From Pseudomonadales bacterium (lineage in GTDB: Bacteria; Pseudomonadota; Gammaproteobacteria; Pseudomonadales; Ketobacteraceae): 64,000 bases of DNA. Where the stretch lies: positions 1 to 64,000 of the forward strand of contig NZXG01000036.1 of NCBI GenBank assembly GCA_002701845.1, written 5' to 3'. The notes below the pieces were generated by a model. The model saw only the letters and a list, made by a program, of their open reading frames with translations. It had not been told where the DNA came from and did no database searches. Positions 49,733 to 58,241 of the stretch are shown here, in pieces; position 1 is the first letter of the stretch; each line of letters starts with the position of its first letter. Made by a program: the position numbers and the translations under genes.

Positions 49733-51661
49733 TTAAAGGCCGGGAGTAGCGCGCAGCAGATCACGCTGCCGTAAAAAATCCGCCACCTCGGCCCACTGTC
49801 GGGCCCGGGGCATCACCGGCAAACTGTTAAGAAAACGCTGCCCGTAGGGTTTGTCCACCAGCCGCCGATCACCAATGACCACCAGGCCCTGATCCGCGGG
49901 ACCCCGCAGCAGTCGTCCCACCCCCTGGCGCAAGCGAATCACCGCCTGCGGCACCATGTAATCATCAAACCAGGAACCGCCCCGCTCCGCTGCCTGCTGC
50001 CGCCAGGCCAGCGCCAGTGGATCATCCGGCGCCACGAACGGCAGTTTATCGATGGCCACGCAGCGCAATGCCGTGCCCTGCACATCAATTCCCTCCCAGA
50101 AACTGCCGGTAGCCAGCAGCACACTCTGGGGCGATTGCCGGAACTGTCGCAACAGACGCTGGCGATCACCCTGAGGTGTTTGTACCAGCAGCGGGCGCCC
50201 GGTCATGTCAGTTAGCAGGGCAGCGCATTGCTGCAACACCTGATGGCTGGAAAATAACAGCAGAATACCGCCATCAAGCTGCCGCAGTATCGGTTGTAAC
50301 CGCTCCAGCCAGGCCTGATAAAATCCCTCTGCGCCTGGCACCGGCAGTTCATCCGGCAGCCACAACAGGGCTTGTTCACGATGGTCCAACCCGGTGTTGT
50401 GATGCCAGTTGGGTAAAGCCGGCAGGGACAATGCCCGCCGGAAAAAATCAAAGCTGCCCGCTACCCGCAACGTGGCGGATAGAAAAACCCAGGCGGTGGC
50501 ATCCTGCGCCAGGCTGGAAAACGGATTCAGTACCCGGGGGGAGAGCAGCCGTAAACCCTGTGACCCCAGGTCGGCATACAGTACCTGACCCGGCTCCCGG
50601 GCCCGCTGCAACAGTTCACTCCATTGCTGCAGAGGCTCAACGTACTGGTTGACCGGCAGGGCGGCAGCCTGCAACAGCGCCAGCCATTGTCGCAACCGCT
50701 GCAACAGGTTCGCCAACGGCGCCAGACTGGCGCCGTCGACGGGAATCAAAGGCTGGCTTGCGGCGTTTTCTTGCAGCTGCGCGCCGATATGCCGCCACAG
50801 TCGTTGCAGTTGGCGCAACAGCGGCTGGAACTCCGGATACAGGCCCGCCTGCGGCTGAATCAGTTGTTCCAGTGCGCGCATCCAGCGCTGCACCCGATAC
50901 TCTTCCATGACATCGAGATTATGCTGCAGCAGCAAATCCGGCAGTTGGTGTGCCTCATCCACAATCACTGCCTCGGCACCCGGCAACAGTGCTCCCAGGC
51001 CGCGACTGTGCAAACGGCGGTCCGACAACAGTAACCGGTGGTTGATCAACAACACCTCCGCGGTCGCCGCCCGTTGCCGGGCCCGTTGAAAAAAGCAGGA
51101 ATGAAAATAGGCGCAATCCGCACCCCGGCATTGTTCGCTGCCAATAGTCACCAGAGGCCGCACCTGCGCCCGCACCGGTGCGGCCAACGGCAGGCTCTGA
51201 ATGTCGCCATCCCGGGTCCCCCGCAACCAGTCACGGACCACCGGCAGCGCCGCCTGCAGCGCCGGATCGAGCCCCCTGCCCCCCATGTCCGACTGCAGTT
51301 CCGCCCAACGCCAGGCGCAAAGGTAATTGTCACAGCCTTTCAGCACGAACATGGACCGCAGTTGCGGCAACGCCAGCCGCAATTTTTGATATTCCCCCTG
51401 CAACAGGTGGTCCTGCAGGGTAAGATTACCCACGGACACAATTACCCGCCGGTGGCTGACCAGCACCGGTAACAGATAAGCCAGGGTTTTGCCACTGCCG
51501 GTGGGTGCTTCCAAAATCACCGAGCGGCGGGATTGCAACGCAGTTTCCACTTGCCGGGCCAGCTCAGTCTGGGGTGGCCGTACCTGAAACCCGGGCCAGG
51601 CGCGTGCCAAAGGACCGTCGGCGGCAAGCAGGTTCTGCAAAGTGGTGATCGGGTTTTGCAT
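49733..51661 (-). CDS. yoaA: Fe-S superfamily 2 DNA helicase YoaA/DinG
   Basis: 5'-3' DNA helicase of the XPD/DinG family. The 642 residues have Walker A LEAPTGSGKTLAYLL, DEAH-type motif IVDEAHQLPDLLL, cluster-ligating Cys in KGCDNYLC, SEQCRGADC and YFHSC, and C-terminal GSFWEGIDVQG with QGVGRLLRGPADQG. Length and lack of a 3'-5' exonuclease point to YoaA. Confidence 0.92.
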   Translation of the reverse strand: MQNPITTLQNLLAADGPLARAWPGFQVRPPQTELARQVETALQSRRSVILEAPTGSGKTLAYLLPVLVSHRRVIVSVGNLTLQDHLLQGEYQKLRLALPQLRSMFVLKGCDNYLCAWRWAELQSDMGGRGLDPALQAALPVVRDWLRGTRDGDIQSLPLAAPVRAQVRPLVTIGSEQCRGADCAYFHSCFFQRARQRAATAEVLLINHRLLLSDRRLHSRGLGALLPGAEAVIVDEAHQLPDLLLQHNLDVMEEYRVQRWMRALEQLIQPQAGLYPEFQPLLRQLQRLWRHIGAQLQENAASQPLIPVDGASLAPLANLLQRLRQWLALLQAAALPVNQYVEPLQQWSELLQRAREPGQVLYADLGSQGLRLLSPRVLNPFSSLAQDATAWVFLSATLRVAGSFDFFRRALSLPALPNWHHNTGLDHREQALLWLPDELPVPGAEGFYQAWLERLQPILRQLDGGILLLFSSHQVLQQCAALLTDMTGRPLLVQTPQGDRQRLLRQFRQSPQSVLLATGSFWEGIDVQGTALRCVAIDKLPFVAPDDPLALAWRQQAAERGGSWFDDYMVPQAVIRLRQGVGRLLRGPADQGLVVIGDRRLVDKPYGQRFLNSLPVMPRARQWAEVADFLRQRDLLRATPGL

Positions 51662-51725
51662 AGTTGGGTGATCACTGCGATGGCCGGAAACTCAAGCCGG
51701 CAATGTAGCATATCGGGAGTACGGG

Positions 51726-52307
51726 ATGTTAAAACCTGACAGTGTCAGCGGCATTATTCTGGCGGGTGGTGAAGGACGGCGCCTGGGGGGGCAGGATAAA
51801 GGCTGGCTCACCCTGAAGGGGCAACCCATGATCCGCCGGGTGCTGGAGCGGCTCGCCCCCCAGGTAAGTGGCGTTATGATCAGCGCCAACCGTAATCTGG
51901 AGCGCTATCGGCAGCTCGGCTACCCGGTCATTACCGACCACGACGCCTTTCAGGGTCCGCTGGGGGGTATCGCCAGCTGCCTGCATCATCTGCCCACGGA
52001 ATACGGTCTGGTGGTGCCCGTGGACGCCCCGTGGATTCCCGCCAATCTGTTGCAACGGCTGGCCACCGGAATGCCCGCGCGACTGATATTGGGACACGAC
52101 GGCACCCGCCTGCAGCCGCTGTTCGGCCTTTATCACCGGGCGCTGGCCCAGTCGATTGATGAGTTTCTGGCACGGGGGGATCGAAAGCTCACGCTTTGGT
52201 GCCAGCAACAATCCCCCAAAATTGTCACCATAAGTGACACCGAGGCTTTTACCAACCTGAACACAGCGGACGATTGGTCAGAATTTGGGAAAAAATTTCC
52301 CAGCTGA
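51726..52307 (+). CDS. mobA: Molybdenum cofactor guanylyltransferase MobA
   Basis: Attaches GMP to molybdopterin for bis-MGD. The 193 residues start IILAGGEGRRLGGQDKGWL, and contain VITDHDAFQGPLGGIAS and VVPVDAPWIPANLL (metal-binding Asp). It lies alone on the plus strand, divergent from the helicase gene. It links functionally with modBC. Confidence 0.95.
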   Translation: MLKPDSVSGIILAGGEGRRLGGQDKGWLTLKGQPMIRRVLERLAPQVSGVMISANRNLERYRQLGYPVITDHDAFQGPLGGIASCLHHLPTEYGLVVPVDAPWIPANLLQRLATGMPARLILGHDGTRLQPLFGLYHRALAQSIDEFLARGDRKLTLWCQQQSPKIVTISDTEAFTNLNTADDWSEFGKKFPS

Positions 52308-52312
52308 AACAA

Positions 52313-52337
52313 AAAAAGCCCCAATTTGGGGCTTTTT
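52313..52337. terminator. Bidirectional terminator between mobA and the AlgP-like gene
   Basis: GCCCC-AATTT-GGGGC (52318-52332) flanked by A-tract and T5 on both sides, so it can stop transcription from both mobA and the convergent AlgP-like gene. Confidence 0.9.
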
Positions 52338-52360
52338 CTGATCAGCTCGCGCTGTTCGAA

Positions 52361-53122
52361 TCAGCTGGTGGCCTTTTTCGGTCGTCCACGGGTGCTGGTT
52401 TTCTTCTTGGCAGCGGTTTTCTTGGCCGTTGCCTTTTTTGGAGCCGCCTTGCGGGTACTGCGCTTCTTGGCCGGCGCCTTTTTCGCTCCGGTGGCGGCCT
52501 TCTTGGCGGTACGCTTCTTGGCTACCCGCTTTTTCGGCTTGGCGTTGGCCTTCTTGGCAATGGTTCGCTTTTTGGCGGTTGCCTTTTTGGCCACGGTTTT
52601 CACCTTGGCTTTTTCTTTCTTTTCCTTGGACTTCACTTTCTTGGCATCGGCAGAGGCTCGGGCCTTCTTCCAACGCTCTTCGAACGTGGCCAAAGCCTTT
52701 TTCATGTCCGCTTCCGCTTTCGCCGCCAGGTTCTCGGCGAAATCCTTCACGGATTCCACGGCTTTGTGTTCCGCTTCCAGCACCGAGGATTCGACCCGGG
52801 CCACTGCATGGTTTACCTTGGCGTGACGCAGCGCTTCCCGTTTCTCTTTTACTTTGTCCTGAGCTTTGGCCGCGGCTCGCTTGGCGGACTCAGCGGAACG
52901 CTGGGCCACCTTGGTGCCGGCTTTTTTGGCCGCTGCGGCTTTGGTTTGCGCCTGCTTCTTGGCTTCATCGGCCTTTTTGGTGGCCTCCGCCAGTTCCGCC
53001 TGGGCTTTTTCTAAAGCGGTATCAGCCTTTTCCAAAATAGGATGTTTGGCCGCCGCCGTCTTTTTCGGAGCTGCTTTACGTGCGGGACGTTTTTTTGCAG
53101 CCGCTTTCTTTGCTTTTGCCAT
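52361..53122 (-). CDS. AlgP/histone-H1-like Lys-Ala-rich DNA-binding protein
   Basis: The 253 residues are mostly Lys and Ala. The N- and C-terminal regions are KAAAKK/KKATAKK repeats like eukaryotic H1 tails and Pseudomonas AlgP; the middle (about 35-150) is coiled-coil. The end, TSTRGRPKKATS, contains an AT-hook RGRP. It probably compacts DNA or acts as a pleiotropic regulator (AlgP affects alginate genes in Pseudomonas). Length is uncertain between orthologues because repeats change quickly. Confidence 0.82.
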   Translation of the reverse strand: MAKAKKAAAKKRPARKAAPKKTAAAKHPILEKADTALEKAQAELAEATKKADEAKKQAQTKAAAAKKAGTKVAQRSAESAKRAAAKAQDKVKEKREALRHAKVNHAVARVESSVLEAEHKAVESVKDFAENLAAKAEADMKKALATFEERWKKARASADAKKVKSKEKKEKAKVKTVAKKATAKKRTIAKKANAKPKKRVAKKRTAKKAATGAKKAPAKKRSTRKAAPKKATAKKTAAKKKTSTRGRPKKATS

Positions 53123-53202
53123 GATTCTGTCTCCTCAGCTATGGCATTTTCAGGCACGCACATTCACTCAGCCCGTAAATGTGCTTAAAGAAAAAGTAGC
53201 AC

Positions 53203-53227
53203 AAAAAAAATGCATGTGATACATGCA
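53203..53227 (-). promoter_or_regulatory. Terminator-like leader hairpin of the AlgP-like gene
   Basis: On the minus strand TGCATGT-ATC-ACATGCA (53227-53211) is a perfect 7-bp dyad followed by T8. It lies about 80 bases before the start codon, just downstream of a good promoter, so it could be an attenuator or end a tiny RNA. Confidence 0.5.
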
Positions 53228-53241
53228 CATGGCAATATTAT

Positions 53242-53270
53242 TTAATAATTAATTTATTTCCACCGTCCAA
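53242..53270 (-). promoter_or_regulatory. Promoter of the AlgP-like gene
   Basis: TTGGAC (minus strand, 53270-53265) and TATTAA (53247-53242) with an exact 17-base AT-rich spacer; predicted start near 53235. The transcript would start in the leader hairpin region. Confidence 0.5.
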
Positions 53271-53358
53271 CGCCGCTTTTTCCCAAATTTTTATCCAAAA
53301 GCTGTATTTTTTTATTTTTAAACGGACCCGCGATGAAATTTTTGCGCTGCCGACGGAA

Positions 53359-53384
53359 TAAAAAAAGGCACCCTTAGGGTGCCT
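53359..53384 (-). terminator. Rho-independent terminator of adk
   Basis: On the minus strand AGGCACCC-TAA-GGGTGCCT is followed by T7, about 25 bases after the adk stop. Confidence 0.88.
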
Positions 53385-53406
53385 TCATCCGGTCGCGATA
53401 CCGCGT

Positions 53407-54398
<992 letters not shown>

Positions 54399-55799
54399 CT
54401 AGGCCACCATGCTGTCCGCCAGCTGATCCAGTTCCGGACACAACTCCATAACCCGGTTAAGCACCTGTTCCGCCACCGCCCAGGGTAACAATTCACTGTC
54501 CTCCACCCATTGGGGTTGTGGCGCCCCCATGTCGCCGATGCCCCGCTGTGCCAGCAGGCGGTTGCACAGCCGGATCAGGGCTACGTAGTCCGCCTCGGGA
54601 CACTCCGTTTCGGTGGCATGATGAAACTGGGCACAGGCCACCACCGGACCCGGCAAACGCCATTTTTCCAACAGATATCCCCCCAGATGATCGTGTCCCA
54701 GGCGGATAAAATGCCGTACGTCGCCATTAAGTACCAACTCCCGCTCCAGCGTGGCCAGGTCGCACTGGGAATAGTGCTCGTACTCGTGATTTAACAAACT
54801 GAACTCCCGGGGAAACAGGTGACCCATTACCAGTTGCCCCAGATTATGGAGCAGGCCGCACAAATAGGCCTGAGCCGGATGCAGGCGCCCCGGCTGGTTG
54901 AATTTTTTAGCAAGACTTTGCGCCAATACCGCGGTGTACAATGCATGCTTCCAGAATGCCCGCAGCCCCAAGGGGCCGGTCTGGGGCACATCGAACGCGC
55001 GCCCGGTGACTATACCCAGGGCAATATTACCCACCAGCTCAAACCCCAACACCCGGGTGATGGCATCGCGCACCGAATCCAGGCGGCCGCGATAGCCGAA
55101 ATAGGGCGAGCGGGCATAACGCAGCACCTGGGCGGTGACACTGGGGTCCAGTTCGATGGTGGCCGCCAGTTCCGCCGCCGGAGTTTCCGGATCACTTACC
55201 AACTGCATCAGGCGAGGCGCCATGGCGGGAATGGCCGGCAACCGCTGCAGTTGATCCAGCGCGGTGTATATGGAATTAATGGAAGCGGGATCGGTCTGCT
55301 GTTCCAGCATCAGGTCCGCCGGCAACTGCGAGGGATTGGCGATCACGGCTTTGGGACAGGATTGGTATAGCCGGCGCAGATTGTCCGCGTCCAGACTGAT
55401 CAGCGCCCGGTGACTGCCGGCACGCATAAACAGTCGGGGTAACTGAAACAGGCTGCGGTCAATAATGCATGGGATGCCATAGGGTTCAGCCACCGCCGGA
55501 TCCGCGCCGGGCTCCGCATCCACGAACCAGGCACTGCTTTCCGCACTGTCCATATAGCTGAACTCCCGCCGCAATAACGCCATAAGCCGATCCAAATCCA
55601 GGGAATGATCCATGGGCACCACCGCCATCAGACCGGCCTGCTTGCGACTGCGTAACATAATGGGCACTGCCATCTGCCCAGGTTCGACCCCCATTTCCTG
55701 GCACAGCTTGGACAAACTGGTTTCCTCCACATGGGGGTGGACGCTGACAGTGATACCACGCTGCTGGAAATAACGGGACAAAGACGGAGCAAGATCCAT
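54399..55799 (-). CDS. YbaK-like/HDOD two-domain signalling protein
   Basis: The N-terminal 150 residues resemble the YbaK/ProX aminoacyl-tRNA deacylase fold (KLCQEMGVEPGQMAVPIMLR; AVVPMDHSLDLDRLMALL; PYGIPCIIDRSLF). Residues about 180-400 form an HDOD domain (LPAIPAMAPRLMQLVSDPET; QVLRYARSPYFGYRG; LCGLLHNLGQLVMGHLFP), whose HD pair is HN, so phosphodiesterase activity is not expected. The fusion likely senses an amino-acid or aminoacyl ligand and signals through HDOD. Standalone, 466 residues. Confidence 0.82.
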   Translation of the reverse strand: MDLAPSLSRYFQQRGITVSVHPHVEETSLSKLCQEMGVEPGQMAVPIMLRSRKQAGLMAVVPMDHSLDLDRLMALLRREFSYMDSAESSAWFVDAEPGADPAVAEPYGIPCIIDRSLFQLPRLFMRAGSHRALISLDADNLRRLYQSCPKAVIANPSQLPADLMLEQQTDPASINSIYTALDQLQRLPAIPAMAPRLMQLVSDPETPAAELAATIELDPSVTAQVLRYARSPYFGYRGRLDSVRDAITRVLGFELVGNIALGIVTGRAFDVPQTGPLGLRAFWKHALYTAVLAQSLAKKFNQPGRLHPAQAYLCGLLHNLGQLVMGHLFPREFSLLNHEYEHYSQCDLATLERELVLNGDVRHFIRLGHDHLGGYLLEKWRLPGPVVACAQFHHATETECPEADYVALIRLCNRLLAQRGIGDMGAPQPQWVEDSELLPWAVAEQVLNRVMELCPELDQLADSMVA

Positions 55800-55952
55800 G
55801 GCTACCTCAAATAGAATACAGGCAAGACTTTATTTGAGTGTAGCTGGGGCGGCGGCGGTTTCCCGGCGCAAGATGGTGTAGATATCGAGAGGGTCGCGGG
55901 GCCCGTGCGACTCCGGTCACACCACGGGCCCCGCTCGGAGAATCAGGCGGTC

Positions 55953-57212
55953 TCAGGGAATCTGGCGGTCAATCCGCAACTGCACCGGTTGCCGCCCCGG
56001 CTGCAGCTCCACAACGGTGGCGGCCGCCTGCCAGTCACCACTCTGGGCGCTGGCGGTGCCCGCCGCGGAGATCCGCGCCTGCACCTGGACCTGGTCGAAT
56101 TTGGACAGGGTCATGGCGGGGGTCATGGCCTGCTGATCCGTTAACACCACAGTAACAGGCCAGTCTCCGGCCTGTTGCCTGACCACGGCCAAAGGCATGG
56201 GGGGGCCGTCGGTGGCCTTGGCGAACACAAATAATGTATCAGTGGGCGTGATCCGGTTTTTGATGTTCTCCGCCACATCCACCGTCACCACCAATTCCGG
56301 CAGCGACCCGTCACCGGCGTCGTTAGCCTGTTGCTGGGCCGCTTGTTGCCGGGCCACGGCAATACTGCGATTAAGCAACTCCACTGCCCGTGGATCGGCG
56401 TTGTCCTGTGCCAGGTATTGCTCCCAGATATCGATGGCGGCCTGGAACTCGCCGGTCTGAAACAGCGCCATTCCCATGGTCATATAAGGTCGGGGATTAT
56501 TGGGCTGGGCGGCAATGACCTGTTGCAACACCTGGCGGATTTCCGGGGTCATCCGGCCACCATTGGCCGTAAGCGTTGCCTGAACCTGCCCCAGCAAATA
56601 ATCCAGATTGTCGGGCTCCAGGTTCAACGCCCGCCGGAACGCCAGTTCGCTTTGTTGCGGCATCTGCACCTGCAGATAACTGACGCCCAGCAAATACCAG
56701 CCGCGGGCGTCGTCGGGATTCTTCTGCAGTTGCCGCTGCAAAGTGCGAATAAAGTCGTCCACCCGGATGTCCGCCTGTTCCGCGGCGCTGAAATCACCGG
56801 CCAGCAGCTCCGGCAGCACCTGTTCCATGCGTGCCTGGGTGGCAAACCAGTCGCCGATTTCCTCCCGATAGCCTTCCGCTCCGTAGATGACAAATGCCGC
56901 GATGGGCACCAGCACCAGCAATGGCAACACCAACCAGCGCCCTCCCCGCCGCACTTGGGCATCCTCCCCCACGGCGTCCACATCCTGCAACAGGGTCAAC
57001 TCCAGTTCCTGCTTCAGCTGCTGATAATCCGCCGGCTCAATCCGGCCCTGGGCCAGGTCGTCGTCCAACTCCTGTACCCGGTCGCGAAATACGGCGGCGT
57101 TGATCAGTTTGCCCGGCGGTTCCGTGGCGGGGCGAAAGCGCAACAGCGGCGCCACCACAATCAATACGCCCACCAGAGTCATGGCAAAAAAAGTTACCCA
57201 CATCAGGGTCAT
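55953..57212 (-). CDS. ccmI: Cytochrome c maturation protein CcmI/CycH
   Basis: Apocytochrome chaperone. The 419 residues have an N-terminal membrane helix (VTFFAMTLVGVLIVVAPLL), a cytoplasmic loop, a second helix (WLVLPLLVLVPIAAFVIYG), then TPR repeats (GWYLLGVSYLQVQMPQQSEL; RPYMTMGMALFQTGEFQAAI) and a beta-rich C-terminal domain. Last gene of ccmFGHI. Confidence 0.9.
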   Translation of the reverse strand: MTLMWVTFFAMTLVGVLIVVAPLLRFRPATEPPGKLINAAVFRDRVQELDDDLAQGRIEPADYQQLKQELELTLLQDVDAVGEDAQVRRGGRWLVLPLLVLVPIAAFVIYGAEGYREEIGDWFATQARMEQVLPELLAGDFSAAEQADIRVDDFIRTLQRQLQKNPDDARGWYLLGVSYLQVQMPQQSELAFRRALNLEPDNLDYLLGQVQATLTANGGRMTPEIRQVLQQVIAAQPNNPRPYMTMGMALFQTGEFQAAIDIWEQYLAQDNADPRAVELLNRSIAVARQQAAQQQANDAGDGSLPELVVTVDVAENIKNRITPTDTLFVFAKATDGPPMPLAVVRQQAGDWPVTVVLTDQQAMTPAMTLSKFDQVQVQARISAAGTASAQSGDWQAAATVVELQPGRQPVQLRIDRQIP

Positions 57213-57237
57213 GGATTGGTTTCCTTAATACTCGTGG

Positions 57238-57705
57238 TCAATGCTTGTGGTCGCTTTCGTCCAGCTCCCGCAGCAGCTGTTCCACCTTGTGCTGTTGCTC
57301 GGCGGGGACCGGGGCCGGGGGCCGCGGCCGGTTGCGAAGTTTCAGCGCCAACAGCACCAAAACCGCCAGCATGGTCACCACGAAGGGGCCGAACCACAGG
57401 AACCAGGTGGAGGGTTTCAGTGGCGGCCGATAGGTAATGAAGTCCCCGTAACGATCCACCATGTACTGGGTAATCTGGTCATTGGACCGGCCTTCCTGAA
57501 TCAGACGGTAAGCCCGATCCTTGATGTCCTTGGCCAGGCCGGCATTGGAATCCGAGATATTCTGGTTCTGGCATTTGGGGCAACGCAGTTCAGTGATGAG
57601 TTGCCGGAATTGCTGTTCCTGTTCCGGGTTATCGAAATCGTAGGCGTTAATGGTGGCCAGTGCGCCGCTGCTTGCCCACACCAATAACCAAAGCAGTTGC
57701 CTCAT
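57238..57705 (-). CDS. ccmH: Cytochrome c maturation protein CcmH
   Basis: Thiol-redox heme-ligation protein. The 155 residues have a signal peptide, the LRCPKCQNQNISDSNAGLA motif with the redox CxxC, and one C-terminal membrane helix (FGPFVVTMLAVLVLLAL). It overlaps ccmG by four bases. Confidence 0.95.
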   Translation of the reverse strand: MRQLLWLLVWASSGALATINAYDFDNPEQEQQFRQLITELRCPKCQNQNISDSNAGLAKDIKDRAYRLIQEGRSNDQITQYMVDRYGDFITYRPPLKPSTWFLWFGPFVVTMLAVLVLLALKLRNRPRPPAPVPAEQQHKVEQLLRELDESDHKH

Positions 57706-58241
57706 GGTTTGCCCCCCATGGATTGCCAGATGGGATATAACTGCTCGCGCCAGTTTTGCGGCGTCACCACCCCCACATGTCGGTAACGAATCACGCCCTG
57801 GTCATCAATGAGATAGGTTTCCGGCGCCCCGTAGACACCCAGATCCAGCCCCAAATCCCCCTGCTCGTCGTAAATATTGAACTGGAACGGATCGCCGTGG
57901 ATTTCCAGATATTTCAGGGCGGCTGGGCGCACATCTTTATAATTCAGGCCCACAATAGGCACGCCGTTTTTGGCCAGTTCCAGTAACACCGGATGTTCCA
58001 ACTGGCAGGAGGGACACCAGGTGGCCCACACGTTCAACAGTAACGGCCCTCGTAACTCCGCCTCACTCACCATTCGGCCGGCATCCGCCAGGGTGGGTAA
58101 CTGAAAACCGGGCACCTGATCATCTATCCGGGTGGAAGGTAATAAGGAGGGGTCGGAATCCAGCGCCTGCAGGAAAAAATAACCCAGCCCCAGAAACACC
58201 GCTAACGGCAGGGAAAACAACAACAGCTTGCCGGGTTTCAT
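57702..58241 (-). CDS. ccmG: Thiol:disulfide interchange protein CcmG/DsbE
   Basis: Periplasmic membrane-anchored thioredoxin that keeps apocytochrome Cys reduced. The 179 residues have one N-terminal helix, NVWATWCPSCQLEHPVLLEL (WCPSC active site), and GVYGAPETYLIDDQGVIRY (cis-Pro loop). It overlaps ccmF and ccmH by four bases each. Confidence 0.96.
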   Translation of the reverse strand: MKPGKLLLFSLPLAVFLGLGYFFLQALDSDPSLLPSTRIDDQVPGFQLPTLADAGRMVSEAELRGPLLLNVWATWCPSCQLEHPVLLELAKNGVPIVGLNYKDVRPAALKYLEIHGDPFQFNIYDEQGDLGLDLGVYGAPETYLIDDQGVIRYRHVGVVTPQNWREQLYPIWQSMGGKP

